A DNA stretch of 60,768 nt from an uncultured Chelatococcus sp. (GTDB lineage Bacteria; Pseudomonadota; Alphaproteobacteria; Rhizobiales; Beijerinckiaceae): positions 1-60,768 of the forward strand of contig CALMIK010000097.1 of NCBI GenBank assembly GCA_937863995.1, given 5' to 3'. The position numbers were made by a program, and so were the translations under genes. The notes beneath the pieces were generated by a model, which searched no databases, was not told where the DNA came from, and saw only the letters and a list, made by a program, of their open reading frames with translations. Below, piece by piece: positions 52,375 through 60,603 of the stretch (the stretch's first letter is position 1; each line of letters opens with the position of its first letter).

Positions 52375-53115
52375 CTAGCTTGCATCCGCCTTCGGCGCAG
52401 ACGGTTCCGGCCCCCCCGGATCGGTGGCATCCACCATGGCATACGCGCGTGCGTGGGCGGCGTCCAGCGATTGTTGCGTGGCGAGGCGCGCCGCCTCCAT
52501 CGCGGCGTCGTCCGCGTCGGGCGGCACGAACAGCGGCTCGCCGACCACCATCGCGAGGCGCCCGAACGGCAGGCCTATGGAAGCGCGGTCCCAGCTGCGG
52601 AAATCGATCCGCCGGTTCGACACCACAGCCACCGGCACGATCGGCCGGCCGGAGAGGCGCGCCAGCGTCACGATGCCGGGGCCGCATCGGCGCGACACCT
52701 TCGGAACGTCGGCGGTGAGGACGACGAGCTCGCCACCCCTTAGCGCGCGCATCAGCTCACGCAGGGCCGCCACGCCGCCTTTTTCGTGCATGCGCGCCCG
52801 CTCACGCGCGCCCGAGCCGCGGATAGGGCGGATGCCGAGCCGCGCCAGCGCCAGCGCGTTGAACTCGCCGTCGCCATGGCGCGACACGAGCGCCGCCGCC
52901 GGGTCCTGCGGGCGGCGCGCGAACGGCACCATGAAGTGCTGCCCGTGCCACATCGCCACGATCACCGGCATGTGCGGGCCGGCTTTCTCGTAGAGATCGG
53001 CGGGCTCGCTCACCACGCGGCTCGTGGCGCGCACGAGGCGCAGGTATCCGGCCAGCAACGCGCCGAGCGTCGCCTGCACGGGCCGCGAGCGGGCGATGCG
53101 CTTCAGCAGCCCCAT
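52375..53115 (-). CDS. DUF374 / lysophospholipid acyltransferase-like protein
   Basis: This 246-residue protein has VIVAMWHGQHFMVPF with an HX4-type region, then RPIRGSG, ADVPKVSRRCGPGIVTLARLSG and PIVPVAV. This is the DUF374 pattern found beside waaA in alphaproteobacteria. It is probably membrane-associated and related to lipid A or phospholipid acylation, without a proven substrate. Confidence 0.88.
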   Translation of the reverse strand: MGLLKRIARSRPVQATLGALLAGYLRLVRATSRVVSEPADLYEKAGPHMPVIVAMWHGQHFMVPFARRPQDPAAALVSRHGDGEFNALALARLGIRPIRGSGARERARMHEKGGVAALRELMRALRGGELVVLTADVPKVSRRCGPGIVTLARLSGRPIVPVAVVSNRRIDFRSWDRASIGLPFGRLAMVVGEPLFVPPDADDAAMEAARLATQQSLDAAHARAYAMVDATDPGGPEPSAPKADAS

Positions 53116-53158
53116 CGAGGCGCGCCGTCCCGGAAGGTGTCAGCGGTCGGGGTGGGGC

Positions 53159-53392
53159 TCACGCGGTCGCGTCCGGATCGAGCAGGCGGTGCAGGTGCAC
53201 GACGAAATAACGGACATGGGCGTTGTCCACGCTCGACTGCGCCTTGGCCTTCCAGGCCGCGTGCGCGGAAGCGTAATTGGGGAACACGCCGACGATATCG
53301 AGCTTGCTGAGGTCGCGGAATTCCGTGCCGTCGATGTCGGTCAGTTCGCCGCCGAACACGAGGTGGAGGAGCTGTTTGGAAGCTTCCGGCAT
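53159..53392 (-). CDS. DUF4170 family protein
   Basis: From the ATG at 53392 this is a 77-residue protein with LHLVFGGELTDIDGTEFRDLSKLDIVG and a YASAHAAWKAKAQSSVDNA helix. It is a Rhizobiales-specific family of unknown function at the head of the waaA/lpxK cluster. A GGGTGAG precedes the ATG. The frame extends to 53548 through non-conserved sequence. Confidence 0.9.
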   Translation of the reverse strand: MPEASKQLLHLVFGGELTDIDGTEFRDLSKLDIVGVFPNYASAHAAWKAKAQSSVDNAHVRYFVVHLHRLLDPDATA

Positions 53393-53942
53393 GGTAGTGA
53401 TCTCACCCTTTTTAAGTGAAGGCCGCAAATGGCAAACGCGGAGCCGTGATCCGGCGCCGCGGTAGGCCCATGGCGTTGACCCATGGTGTCGTTCCGTTGC
53501 CCGGAGCGGGCCCTGCGGGTCCGAACCGGCTGCTTGGTGCCGCCGCATTGCAGCAATTTCGTGGTCGGCGCGCGCTTATGCGTGGCGAACACGGTCTCCC
53601 GCCAAAACATCATGCGCCGGCAAATGGATAGAGCGGAATGATCATCCAACGAAACGTCATTCCGTTCCAGCGCACGAACGCGTGAATGCGCAATCCGTTG
53701 TGGACGGCCGGCGGGTTGCGACCGCCGCTCTCGCTTGTACGCCATGGCCGCGAATCGGTACAAGCCCGTCCTTCGGGTATCCGCCGCGCAACCCGCGCGC
53801 ATCCCACCATGCGGGCCGTAGCTTGCGCGGCTGTTGCGGCATGCGGGCGCGCGTGTTGCGCGGCGGTGCGGTTCGGATTATGCAGTAGCTCCCGTCTTTT
53901 CGGCTGCACGCCCGTGCCGCCACGCTGTCGAGGTAATGCCGT
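53393..53942. other. Intergenic region upstream of gshA
   Basis: About 550 bp without a supportable gene. Open frames here are Arg/Cys-rich shadows. It contains the divergent promoters for the DUF4170 cluster and gshA, but none is clear by eye. Confidence 0.45.
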
Positions 53943-55310
53943 ATGGCGCGCGATTCCTCCGATCCGACACCGATCGAGTCGCATCGGGAACTGGTGGACT
54001 ACCTCGCGCTCGGCTGCCGCCCGGCGGCGGACTGGCGCATTGGCACCGAACACGAAAAAATCCCCTTCCGCAGTCATACGCACGAACCCGTGCCCTATGG
54101 CGGGGAGAGCGGCATCCGCGCGCTGCTCGACGGGCTTGCCGCGCGCAACGGCTGGCAGCCGATTGTCGAAGGCGGTCAGCCCATCGGCCTGTTCGAGGAA
54201 GGCGGCGGCGCGATCTCGCTCGAGCCAGGCGGGCAGTTCGAGCTGTCGGGCGCGCCGCTGCGCACCGTGCACGACACGCGTGACGAGCTGCTGGGCCACC
54301 TCGCCGATGTGCGGGCGGTGGCGGAGCCGCTCGGCATCTCCTTCCTGACGCTGGGCATGAGCCCGCTGTGGACGCGCGCGCAGACGCCGGTGATGCCCAA
54401 GGGCCGTTACCGTATCATGAGCGCGTACATGCCGAAGGTCGGCGGGCTCGGCCTCGACATGATGTTCCGCACCGCCACCGTGCAGGTCAACCTCGATTTC
54501 GCCAGCGAGGCGGACATGGTGAAGAAGCTGCGCGTCAGCCTCGCCCTGCAGCCGCTCGCCACCGCGCTTTTCGCCAACTCGCCGTTCACGGACGGCCGGC
54601 CGAACGGCCTGCTTTCCGCGCGCTCGAACATCTGGCGCGACACCGACGGCGACCGCACCGGCATGCTCGCCTTCGCCTTCGAGGACGGCATGGGCTTCGA
54701 GCGTTATGCCGACTGGATGCTCGACGTGCCGACCTATTTCGTCAAGCGCGGCGACACTTATCACGACGTCGCGGGCCGCTCGTTCCGCGACCTGCTCGCC
54801 GGGCGCATGCCGGGCCTCGAAGGTGAGCGCGCCACTCTGTCGGACTGGGCCAACCACCTGTCCACCGCGTTCCCCGAGGTGCGGCTGAAGCAGTTTCTGG
54901 AAATGCGCGGCGCCGACGCCGGGCCGGTGCCGATGCTCGTCGCGCTCCCCGCCTTCTGGGTGGGGCTGCTCTACGACCAGGGCGCGCTCGACGCCGCGTG
55001 GGATATCGTGCGCGGCTGGAGCGCCGAAGACAGGCAAACGCTGCGCGACGCCGCGCCGCGCGAGGGGCTCGCGGCCACCATCGGCGGGCGCGAACTCCGG
55101 GACATCGCCCGCGAGGTGCTGGCGCTGTCGCGGGCGGGGCTTGCCGCTCGCGCCCTGCGCGATGCGCGCGGCAACGACGAAACCCACTATCTCGATCCGC
55201 TCGACGCCATTGCCGCGAGTGGCCGCACTCAGGCGCAGGACCTGCTGGCGCTATGGGAAGGCCGGTGGGGCGAGAGCGTCGGCCCGTCGTTCGAGGAGTG
55301 CGTATTCTGA
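53943..55310 (+). CDS. gshA: Glutamate-cysteine ligase (alphaproteobacterial/plant type)
   Basis: The 455-residue protein has GTEHEKIPF near the N-terminus, YGGESGIRALLDGLA, GGAISLEPGGQFELSGAPL and MSPLWTRAQTPVMPKGRY, then a MMFRTATVQVNLDFASE segment. These are the ATP/Mg and glutamate-binding parts of the GCS2/plant family. It makes gamma-glutamylcysteine, the first step of glutathione synthesis. The length and start agree with the family. Confidence 0.95.
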   Translation: MARDSSDPTPIESHRELVDYLALGCRPAADWRIGTEHEKIPFRSHTHEPVPYGGESGIRALLDGLAARNGWQPIVEGGQPIGLFEEGGGAISLEPGGQFELSGAPLRTVHDTRDELLGHLADVRAVAEPLGISFLTLGMSPLWTRAQTPVMPKGRYRIMSAYMPKVGGLGLDMMFRTATVQVNLDFASEADMVKKLRVSLALQPLATALFANSPFTDGRPNGLLSARSNIWRDTDGDRTGMLAFAFEDGMGFERYADWMLDVPTYFVKRGDTYHDVAGRSFRDLLAGRMPGLEGERATLSDWANHLSTAFPEVRLKQFLEMRGADAGPVPMLVALPAFWVGLLYDQGALDAAWDIVRGWSAEDRQTLRDAAPREGLAATIGGRELRDIAREVLALSRAGLAARALRDARGNDETHYLDPLDAIAASGRTQAQDLLALWEGRWGESVGPSFEECVF

Positions 55311-55315
55311 CGCTC

Positions 55316-55559
55316 GCAGGAAGCATATAGGAAATTCGCAAATATTTTTCGCAAAAAAGCGCGACTGAAACGAAGTATGTTTAATTTATATTTCTTTTTT
55401 CTTTAGTAAGATCTGAAAAAATAAAAAATGTCATGCATATAAAATAATTTTATTTATTGAAGAAAATTGAATTCTGTATTTATTTTTTTGTTTAACTTAT
55501 GGGCTCCATGCTCCATACTGTGCAAGAAATAATAATTTATGTTATTTGGGGCAGTCGAA
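55316..55559 (+). promoter_or_regulatory. AT-rich leader of the ADP-ribosyltransferase-like locus
   Basis: About 240 bp of very AT-rich sequence begins abruptly after gshA. It includes a TTCGCAAA direct repeat at 55335-55342 and 55348-55355 and a tatttttttg run near 55489. No consensus promoter, tts box or PIP box (TTCGC-N15-TTCGC) was found. It presumably drives the three genes that follow. Confidence 0.45.
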
Positions 55560-56975
55560 ATGTCCTTTGTTCAGTCAAGACCATTCAGTGCCGACCGGGC
55601 GGCGGAAAGCCGCTGGAATGAGCTGTATAATACGTCGGCTGCCGACAGAACGCCGGTTCTCTTTCAAAATGAATCGCTGCCGGGCGGGTCTTTATACCTC
55701 AAGGGCAAGAAGGTCGAAGTATATCAGCATACGGCCGCAGCCTACGAAGAGCAGCTGCTGACGGGTATCCGCGTTGACGATAGCCGCCCGCCCGCCAATC
55801 GGGCGGTCAGACAATTCCTCGACGATGTGCGGACGATCGTCTCCGGGAGTGGCACCGGCGGCCGCACCCTCGGTCAATTGAGGTGGCTGAAGGCGGAAGC
55901 CGCCCGTTTCCGCTACCGGCCGATGATTCAAACGGCGACCCGAACGCGGACTACCGCGCTTTCCGTTGATGGGAAAGGCGCAGTAGAGCCGAAGGCCGGC
56001 GATGCGCCGGTGACGGCAAAGCCCGCATTTTCAGGATTCATATCGGATATCGCCGCTCGGATGAGCGCTATTCCGTCCGGCAGAATCAGGGACTGGCAGG
56101 AAAAGGCGGGTCTATATCTGAAGGCGGGACAGGCGGACGGCGTGGCCGGGCGCTTCGATCTCGGATCGCCGGGCGCGGGTGGCGAGCGCCGCAGTCTCGC
56201 TGACACGCGGCAGGAATATGCGCCGGCCACGTTCACGGTGCTCTACGATGAGACGCAGCTCGAAGACATCTTTCTGATTGCGAAAACCGACGCGGAATTC
56301 GATGCGTACCACGCGGCGAAGAAAGAGGGCGGAGGGCATCCGGAACTGACGGCCGCTCAGGAAAAATCCGAGGAATTCCAGAAGATGAAAGTCTTCGCGG
56401 ATTCCATCAAGGCGGACAAGGCCCAGATCGATCTGCTGCAGGACTATACCGGCGGTTTTTACAGCGTGGTGAATGCGGCGCTGCGAGCCGGCGCAGACAC
56501 GAAAGAAGCCCTTGGTGCGCTGGAGGCTTACACGGCATGGTCGTCGGATAACGGCAATGCTGGCGCTTCCGAAGTGTGCCAGAAAATCGCGAAAACATGC
56601 GCCGCATTCGATGCGGTCGCCGTTGAGTTGCCAAAGGGTATAACGCTGCACAGAGCGCTGGACGCGCATCGGAGTTTCCCTAAAACTGCTTTTGACACGC
56701 TTGCCGGCGCGGTGTTGCAGGACCCGGCCTTTACCAGCGCTGCCTACGGCACGGGACCCACAGGCCGTTTTGCGAGCTATCCCATCCAGTTGCATCTGCA
56801 CGTCACGGAAGGGGTCAGGGGCGTGCCGGCGGCGCCGTTCAGTTTGAATCCGGCCGAAAACGAGATCATCCTGGCCCCGGACACCAGATTTCTGGTGCTC
56901 GGCACGCAGGTCGACGAAGATGGCCTTCACCATGTCGATTTGGCTGTACTGCCCAATCATAAGTCCGCCGCATGA
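55560..56975 (+). CDS. ADP-ribosyltransferase-like protein 1 (R-S-ExE class), putative secreted effector or toxin
   Basis: The C-terminal third (about residues 300-471) fits a bacterial mono-ADP-ribosyltransferase fold. It has YTGGFYSVVNAALRAG, Arg365 in GITLHRALD, FTSAAYG with Ser393, and the bi-glutamate E433-N-E435 in AENEIILAPDTRFLV. ExE enzymes usually modify arginine using NAD+. The STS motif is degenerate, with only the first Ser conserved relative to the second paralog. The N-terminal 300 residues are unrecognised, with no signal peptide or membrane helix. The ATG at 55560 is preferred; the frame also opens at 55539. It is 12 bp ahead of the acidic protein gene. Targets and delivery route are unknown. 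Confidence 0.8.
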   Translation: MSFVQSRPFSADRAAESRWNELYNTSAADRTPVLFQNESLPGGSLYLKGKKVEVYQHTAAAYEEQLLTGIRVDDSRPPANRAVRQFLDDVRTIVSGSGTGGRTLGQLRWLKAEAARFRYRPMIQTATRTRTTALSVDGKGAVEPKAGDAPVTAKPAFSGFISDIAARMSAIPSGRIRDWQEKAGLYLKAGQADGVAGRFDLGSPGAGGERRSLADTRQEYAPATFTVLYDETQLEDIFLIAKTDAEFDAYHAAKKEGGGHPELTAAQEKSEEFQKMKVFADSIKADKAQIDLLQDYTGGFYSVVNAALRAGADTKEALGALEAYTAWSSDNGNAGASEVCQKIAKTCAAFDAVAVELPKGITLHRALDAHRSFPKTAFDTLAGAVLQDPAFTSAAYGTGPTGRFASYPIQLHLHVTEGVRGVPAAPFSLNPAENEIILAPDTRFLVLGTQVDEDGLHHVDLAVLPNHKSAA

Positions 56976-56987
56976 GGGAAAACGATA

Positions 56988-57449
56988 ATGAGCGCCCATG
57001 ACGACAGGCCGCTTGGCGAGAACGGTGATCCATTCACCGGCATTCTGGAGCTCGAGGCCGGCGGGAAGACGTGGCTCAACGCCGCTCGCGTCGTCAACGT
57101 GATCGTGCGTGAGTTCGTGCGCGACCTGCTCGTCAACCTCGACAAGAGCGATGCGGTGGCGGACTGGCTGCCGGGCGAGGCGCAGCGCCTCAACGATCTG
57201 TTTCTGGGAGCGGCCCGCTCCGAAACCTATGCCACCGGCCCCTGGAACACGCCGGAGCAATGCGGCCAGTATGTCCTGCGCACCCTTGGCATCGACGGTG
57301 CGCCGGAAACTGCCGTGCGCGATGCTTTCGTGTTGCTGGCATCGCGGATCGTCGACCTGGTTGCCGCGTCGGAGTTCGATGCCCAGGCGCTTGAAGGCGA
57401 GATCGTTCCCGTTACGCGCGCGCTGCTCGGAACGGCGGAGATCGCCTGA
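56988..57449 (+). CDS. Small acidic protein between two ADP-ribosyltransferase-like genes (chaperone or immunity candidate)
   Basis: I do not recognise this 153-residue protein. It has 24 Asp/Glu against 12 Arg/Lys, giving a net charge near -12. It has no signal peptide or membrane segment and one Cys. Predicted content is mostly helical, with a WLNAARVVNVIVREFVRDLL amphipathic stretch. The AGGGA about 10 bases before the ATG, within 12 bp of the upstream stop, suggests co-translation. Small acidic proteins encoded beside effectors are often type III chaperones; beside toxins they are often immunity proteins. Its position between both paralogs fits either role; the choice is inference. Confidence 0.7.
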   Translation: MSAHDDRPLGENGDPFTGILELEAGGKTWLNAARVVNVIVREFVRDLLVNLDKSDAVADWLPGEAQRLNDLFLGAARSETYATGPWNTPEQCGQYVLRTLGIDGAPETAVRDAFVLLASRIVDLVAASEFDAQALEGEIVPVTRALLGTAEIA

Positions 57450-57498
57450 TGGGGCGTTGTCGCCTTGAGCCTGCCTCCTGTGCATGGGGAGAAACATC

Positions 57499-58854
57499 AT
57501 GAGTGCTGTGTCGCGAGCGCCGGATTTCTTGCCGCCCCTGGTCAATCGAGGCTCACCGGACACATCCGCATCCGCATCTGTGTCCGCGTCTACGTCTACG
57601 TCTACGTCTACGTCGTCGTCGGCCGCCAGCCTGTTTCGGAGCGGCGATGCGAACCGGTCCGGCCAAAGGAACGAGGTTGCGTGGGCGCGCGGTCACCTCA
57701 AGCGCACCGTTGCCGAATCAGGTCTTTCGCCAAGGAGCCCGATGTTCAGGGCGGCGCGGTTGGTGGCGCTGGAGGGAGACAGGCGGCGCGGGGAGCTTTT
57801 GCGCACGGTAGAGCATTTGCCGACTCCGACAGTGAGCCCGTCGTCCTTGCCTCCATTGCCGGAGTACTCCCGCGCGATCGTCGCGGCGGCCTCGGGCGGT
57901 GACGCGCCCCGCTCACCCGAAGCGCGACCAAACTTGTCTCCATTGCTCCCGCCGCTGAAGCTGAGGGCGGTCGGCGCGGACGCGGCCACGGATGGAATCG
58001 CCCGAGCGTCTTTCTCGCATGAGTTGGACAGTCTGGATGCGAAGGCACGCTCCCCTGCGCAGATCAGGGTCTGGCATACCGCGCAGCAGGCCGCGGCCGC
58101 GCGCAACGAGGCGATGCTGGACAACCCCTGGGCGGACAGGAGGGAGCGGCCCGAGAAGGTCGAGGTTTATCCGGAGCTGGTGAAAACAAAAGTCCGCGCC
58201 GATTTCTCCACGCGAACCGATGCGACCTCGATCGGCGACATGCAGTTTAAGCCGCTGCCGGCTGAAGGTGGAAAGCCATTCCAGGACGCGTCGCAGGCCC
58301 AATACGAGCGGCTGGGAGGCGATGACAGGAAGCTGCTCAAAGCCTATACCAAAGGCGAATACTCAAGCGTCAACAAGGCGTTGAGAAGCGGTGACGAAAG
58401 CTCCTCGCGCGTGGAGAGCATCGTGCGGGCCTTTGACACCGCGGCCGTCGCGCTGCCGGAGAACATCACCCTGAGCAGGGGCGTGACGCCGTTCGGCGCG
58501 TTGCTGCACACCTATTTCGACGCGCGTGTGGGCACCGTCCTGCAAGACCCGGCCTTCATCAGCACGTCGTTCGGCAACAGGCCGGGCGGTTCCTATTCCC
58601 GTTGTCCGATACAGATGAAGCTGCACATCCCGAGCGGGGTCAGGGGCGTGTTGACGACGCCGTTCTCGCCCGCCGATCACGAGAAAGAGATCGTTCTGCT
58701 GCCGAACACCCGGCTTCTCGTGACCCATGTCGAGGGAAAACCCGTGGAGGGCCGGATGGACAGCGGAAGGCGCGTCGTCCACGTGGCCGTGCTGCCGGAT
58801 CGACCGGAACCCGAATCTGACCCTGAACAGGAGTTGGTACCTATAAAAGTCTAA
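57499..58854 (+). CDS. ADP-ribosyltransferase-like protein 2 (R-STS-ExE class), putative secreted effector or toxin
   Basis: From the ATG at 57499, which has GGGGAGA directly upstream, the protein is 451 residues. The catalytic module at about 270-440 has YTKGEYSSVNKALRSG, Arg327 in ITLSRGV, a full S355-T356-S357 in AFISTSFG and E395-K-E397 in HEKEIVLLPNTRLLV. This is a canonical arginine-type R-STS-ExE triad. The first 50 residues are Ser/Thr/Ala/Pro-rich with no acidic residue apart from two Asp, including an ST repeat; this resembles type III secretion leaders but does not prove it. It shares the catalytic module and a KVEVY motif with protein 1, while the N-termini differ. No cognate secretion gene is near. 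Confidence 0.83.
   Translation: MSAVSRAPDFLPPLVNRGSPDTSASASVSASTSTSTSTSSSAASLFRSGDANRSGQRNEVAWARGHLKRTVAESGLSPRSPMFRAARLVALEGDRRRGELLRTVEHLPTPTVSPSSLPPLPEYSRAIVAAASGGDAPRSPEARPNLSPLLPPLKLRAVGADAATDGIARASFSHELDSLDAKARSPAQIRVWHTAQQAAAARNEAMLDNPWADRRERPEKVEVYPELVKTKVRADFSTRTDATSIGDMQFKPLPAEGGKPFQDASQAQYERLGGDDRKLLKAYTKGEYSSVNKALRSGDESSSRVESIVRAFDTAAVALPENITLSRGVTPFGALLHTYFDARVGTVLQDPAFISTSFGNRPGGSYSRCPIQMKLHIPSGVRGVLTTPFSPADHEKEIVLLPNTRLLVTHVEGKPVEGRMDSGRRVVHVAVLPDRPEPESDPEQELVPIKV
57563..57621 (+). repeat. Hexanucleotide Ser/Thr-coding microsatellite in the second ADP-ribosyltransferase-like gene
   Basis: Imperfect TCCGCA/TCTGTG units pass into a pure TCTACG run near 57589-57613, encoding SASASVSASTSTSTSTSS. 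The six-base period cannot shift frame but can change linker length. Confidence 0.8.
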
Positions 58855-58861
58855 AACGTTG

Positions 58862-58958
58862 TCAAGCAAAGTGGATACCGCTTTGCGTGAAGAAAGCGCG
58901 TTAACTCAGAAAGTTAAAGCATTTTTGCGTTTCAACGAAACGTCGGAATGCTTTAAAT
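58862..58958. repeat. Nested palindrome of Rhizobiales intergenic mosaic type
   Basis: GCAAAG and CTTTGC flank TGGATACCG at the left (about 58866-58886). On the right a 39-bp nested hairpin spans 58917-58955. Its outer arms AAAGCATT and AATGCTTT enclose inner arms CGTTTC and GAAACG around AAC. This mix of a GTGGATACCG arm and a GCATTT/ATGCTTT palindrome recurs between genes in many Rhizobiales (RIME-like). It ends the accessory block and precedes radC; it may also act as a terminator. Confidence 0.6.
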
Positions 58959-58995
58959 CGATGCTCCGGGCGCATGGCGGCCGGGAGCTTTGGCG

Positions 58996-59694
58996 TTACA
59001 TCACCCCGAGGCCGCGCAGGCTGGCATGGCCCTTGCGGCCCACGATGACATGATCGTGCACCTCGATGGAGAACGGCGTCGCGATGTCCACGATCTCCCG
59101 CGTCATGCGGATGTCGGCGGAGGAGGGCGCTGGATCGCCGGAGGGGTGGTTGTGGACGAGGATGATCGCGCTCGCCGACAGCTCCAGCGCCCGCTTCACC
59201 ACCTCGCGCGGATAGACGGGCGTGTGGTCGACGGTGCCGGTCTGCTGCACCTCGTCGGCGATGAGCTGGTTGCGCTTGTCGAGGAACAGCACCCGGAACT
59301 GCTCCTTGTCGGCGAAGGCCATGCTGGCGCGGCAATAGTCGAGCACCGCCGTCCATGAATCCAGCACCGAGCGGCGGGCGATAGCGCCGCGCGTGATGCG
59401 CACCGCCGCGGCTTCGATCAGCTTGAGGTCGGCGATGACACCCGCGCCGATGCTCTCCGTCTCCTGCAACAGCGTTTCCGGCGCCGCGAGCACTTCGGCG
59501 AAACTGCCGAAACGGCGGATCAGGTCCTTGGCGATGGGCTTGACGTCGCGGCGCGGAATCGAGCGAAACAGCACGAGCTCCAGCAGCTCGTAATCGGCGA
59601 GCGCATCGGCGCCGGCTTCACGAAACCGCTTGCGCAGCCTTTCCCTGTGGCCATGGAAATGCGGTACGTCGTCAGACTTGTCCTGCCCGGTCAT
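58996..59694 (-). CDS. radC: RadC family JAB/MPN-domain protein
   Basis: The 232-residue protein has an N-terminal helix-hairpin-helix-like part ([10 protein letters not shown]). The C-terminal JAMM metalloprotease-type motif is [14 protein letters not shown], preceded by the conserved [29 protein letters not shown]. Despite the name, a DNA repair role is not proven. It is a standard chromosomal gene and lies next to map. Confidence 0.93.
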   Translation of the reverse strand: MTGQDKSDDVPHFHGHRERLRKRFREAGADALADYELLELVLFRSIPRRDVKPIAKDLIRRFGSFAEVLAAPETLLQETESIGAGVIADLKLIEAAAVRITRGAIARRSVLDSWTAVLDYCRASMAFADKEQFRVLFLDKRNQLIADEVQQTGTVDHTPVYPREVVKRALELSASAIILVHNHPSGDPAPSSADIRMTREIVDIATPFSIEVHDHVIVGRKGHASLRGLGVM

Positions 59695-59775
59695 GAAACG
59701 GTGCCCTGATCAGGGTGAAAGCAGGAAGCCTGAATAACACATTGCACGGCAGGCGTATGCGCCATCACCCAAACG

Positions 59776-60603
59776 TTAACCGCCTGTGGAAAACGGCGGA
59801 TGATGCAGGCCGGCTGGCGAATAGGTGAAGACCTCGTTGCCGTCCTCGGTGATGCCGAGCGTGTGCTCGAACTGGGCCGTGAGGGACCGGTCGCGGGTGA
59901 CGGCGGTCCAGCCGTCCGGCAGCACCTTGACGTGCGGACGACCGAGATTGATCATCGGCTCGATGGTGAAAATCATGCCCGGACGCAACCGCGCACCTTC
60001 GCCGCGCCGGCCGTAATGCAGCACGCTCGGCGCCTCGTGGAACGAGCGCCCGACGCCGTGGCCGCAGAAATCGCGCACCACCGAGCAGCGCTCGGCCTCG
60101 GCGAATTCCTGAATGGCGGCGCCGATGTCGCCGAGCGTCGCGCCGGGCTTTGCGACGGCGATGGCGCGCATCAGCGACTCATAGGTGACCTCGACGAGCC
60201 GCTGCGCCTTGCGCGGCACTTCGCCGGCGAAATACATGCGGTTCGAATCGCCATACCAGCCGTCGACGACGAAGGTGACGTCGACGTTGACGATGTCGCC
60301 ATCCTTCAAGGGCTTGTCGTTGGGCTGCCCGTGGCAGACCACGTGGTTGATCGACGTGCAGCAGGAATAGCGGTAGCCGCGATATAGCAGGGTGGCCGGC
60401 AGGTAGCCGCGTTCTTCGCCGTAATCGAAAACGAATGCGTCGATCTCCGCCGTGGTCACGCCCGGCTTGATGAGATCGGTCAGCTTGTCGAGGCAGTCAG
60501 CCGCAGCCTGTCCCGCCTTGCGCATGGCGGTGAAGGCGTCCGGTCCGTAGATGATGATGTCGTGGGACCGGTGCGAAACCGTCGCAGCGTCGAATTCGTT
60601 CAT
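59776..60603 (-). CDS. map: Type I methionine aminopeptidase
   Basis: From the ATG at 60603 the protein is 275 residues. It has the dinuclear metal-site pattern: INHVVCHGQPNDKPLKDGDIVNVDV, then Asp, GHGVGRSFHEAP (His), FTIEPMINLG (Glu) and QFEHTLGIT (Glu). It removes N-terminal Met from nascent proteins. The upstream frame to 60663 is not conserved. The map-radC order is usual in this order. Confidence 0.95.
   Translation of the reverse strand: MNEFDAATVSHRSHDIIIYGPDAFTAMRKAGQAAADCLDKLTDLIKPGVTTAEIDAFVFDYGEERGYLPATLLYRGYRYSCCTSINHVVCHGQPNDKPLKDGDIVNVDVTFVVDGWYGDSNRMYFAGEVPRKAQRLVEVTYESLMRAIAVAKPGATLGDIGAAIQEFAEAERCSVVRDFCGHGVGRSFHEAPSVLHYGRRGEGARLRPGMIFTIEPMINLGRPHVKVLPDGWTAVTRDRSLTAQFEHTLGITEDGNEVFTYSPAGLHHPPFSTGG

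Noticed and set aside
53610..55187. 525-codon open frame opposite gshA
   Set aside because: It is an antisense shadow without motifs.
55316..55559. Type III regulon boxes (tts box or PIP box) ahead of the ADP-ribosyltransferase-like locus
   Set aside because: TTCGC appears twice but with an 8-base rather than 15-base spacer, and no tts-box core was found.
56112..57563. 483-codon open frame opposite the ADP-ribosyltransferase-like locus
   Set aside because: It crosses two plus-strand genes that have ribosome-binding sites and recognisable motifs.
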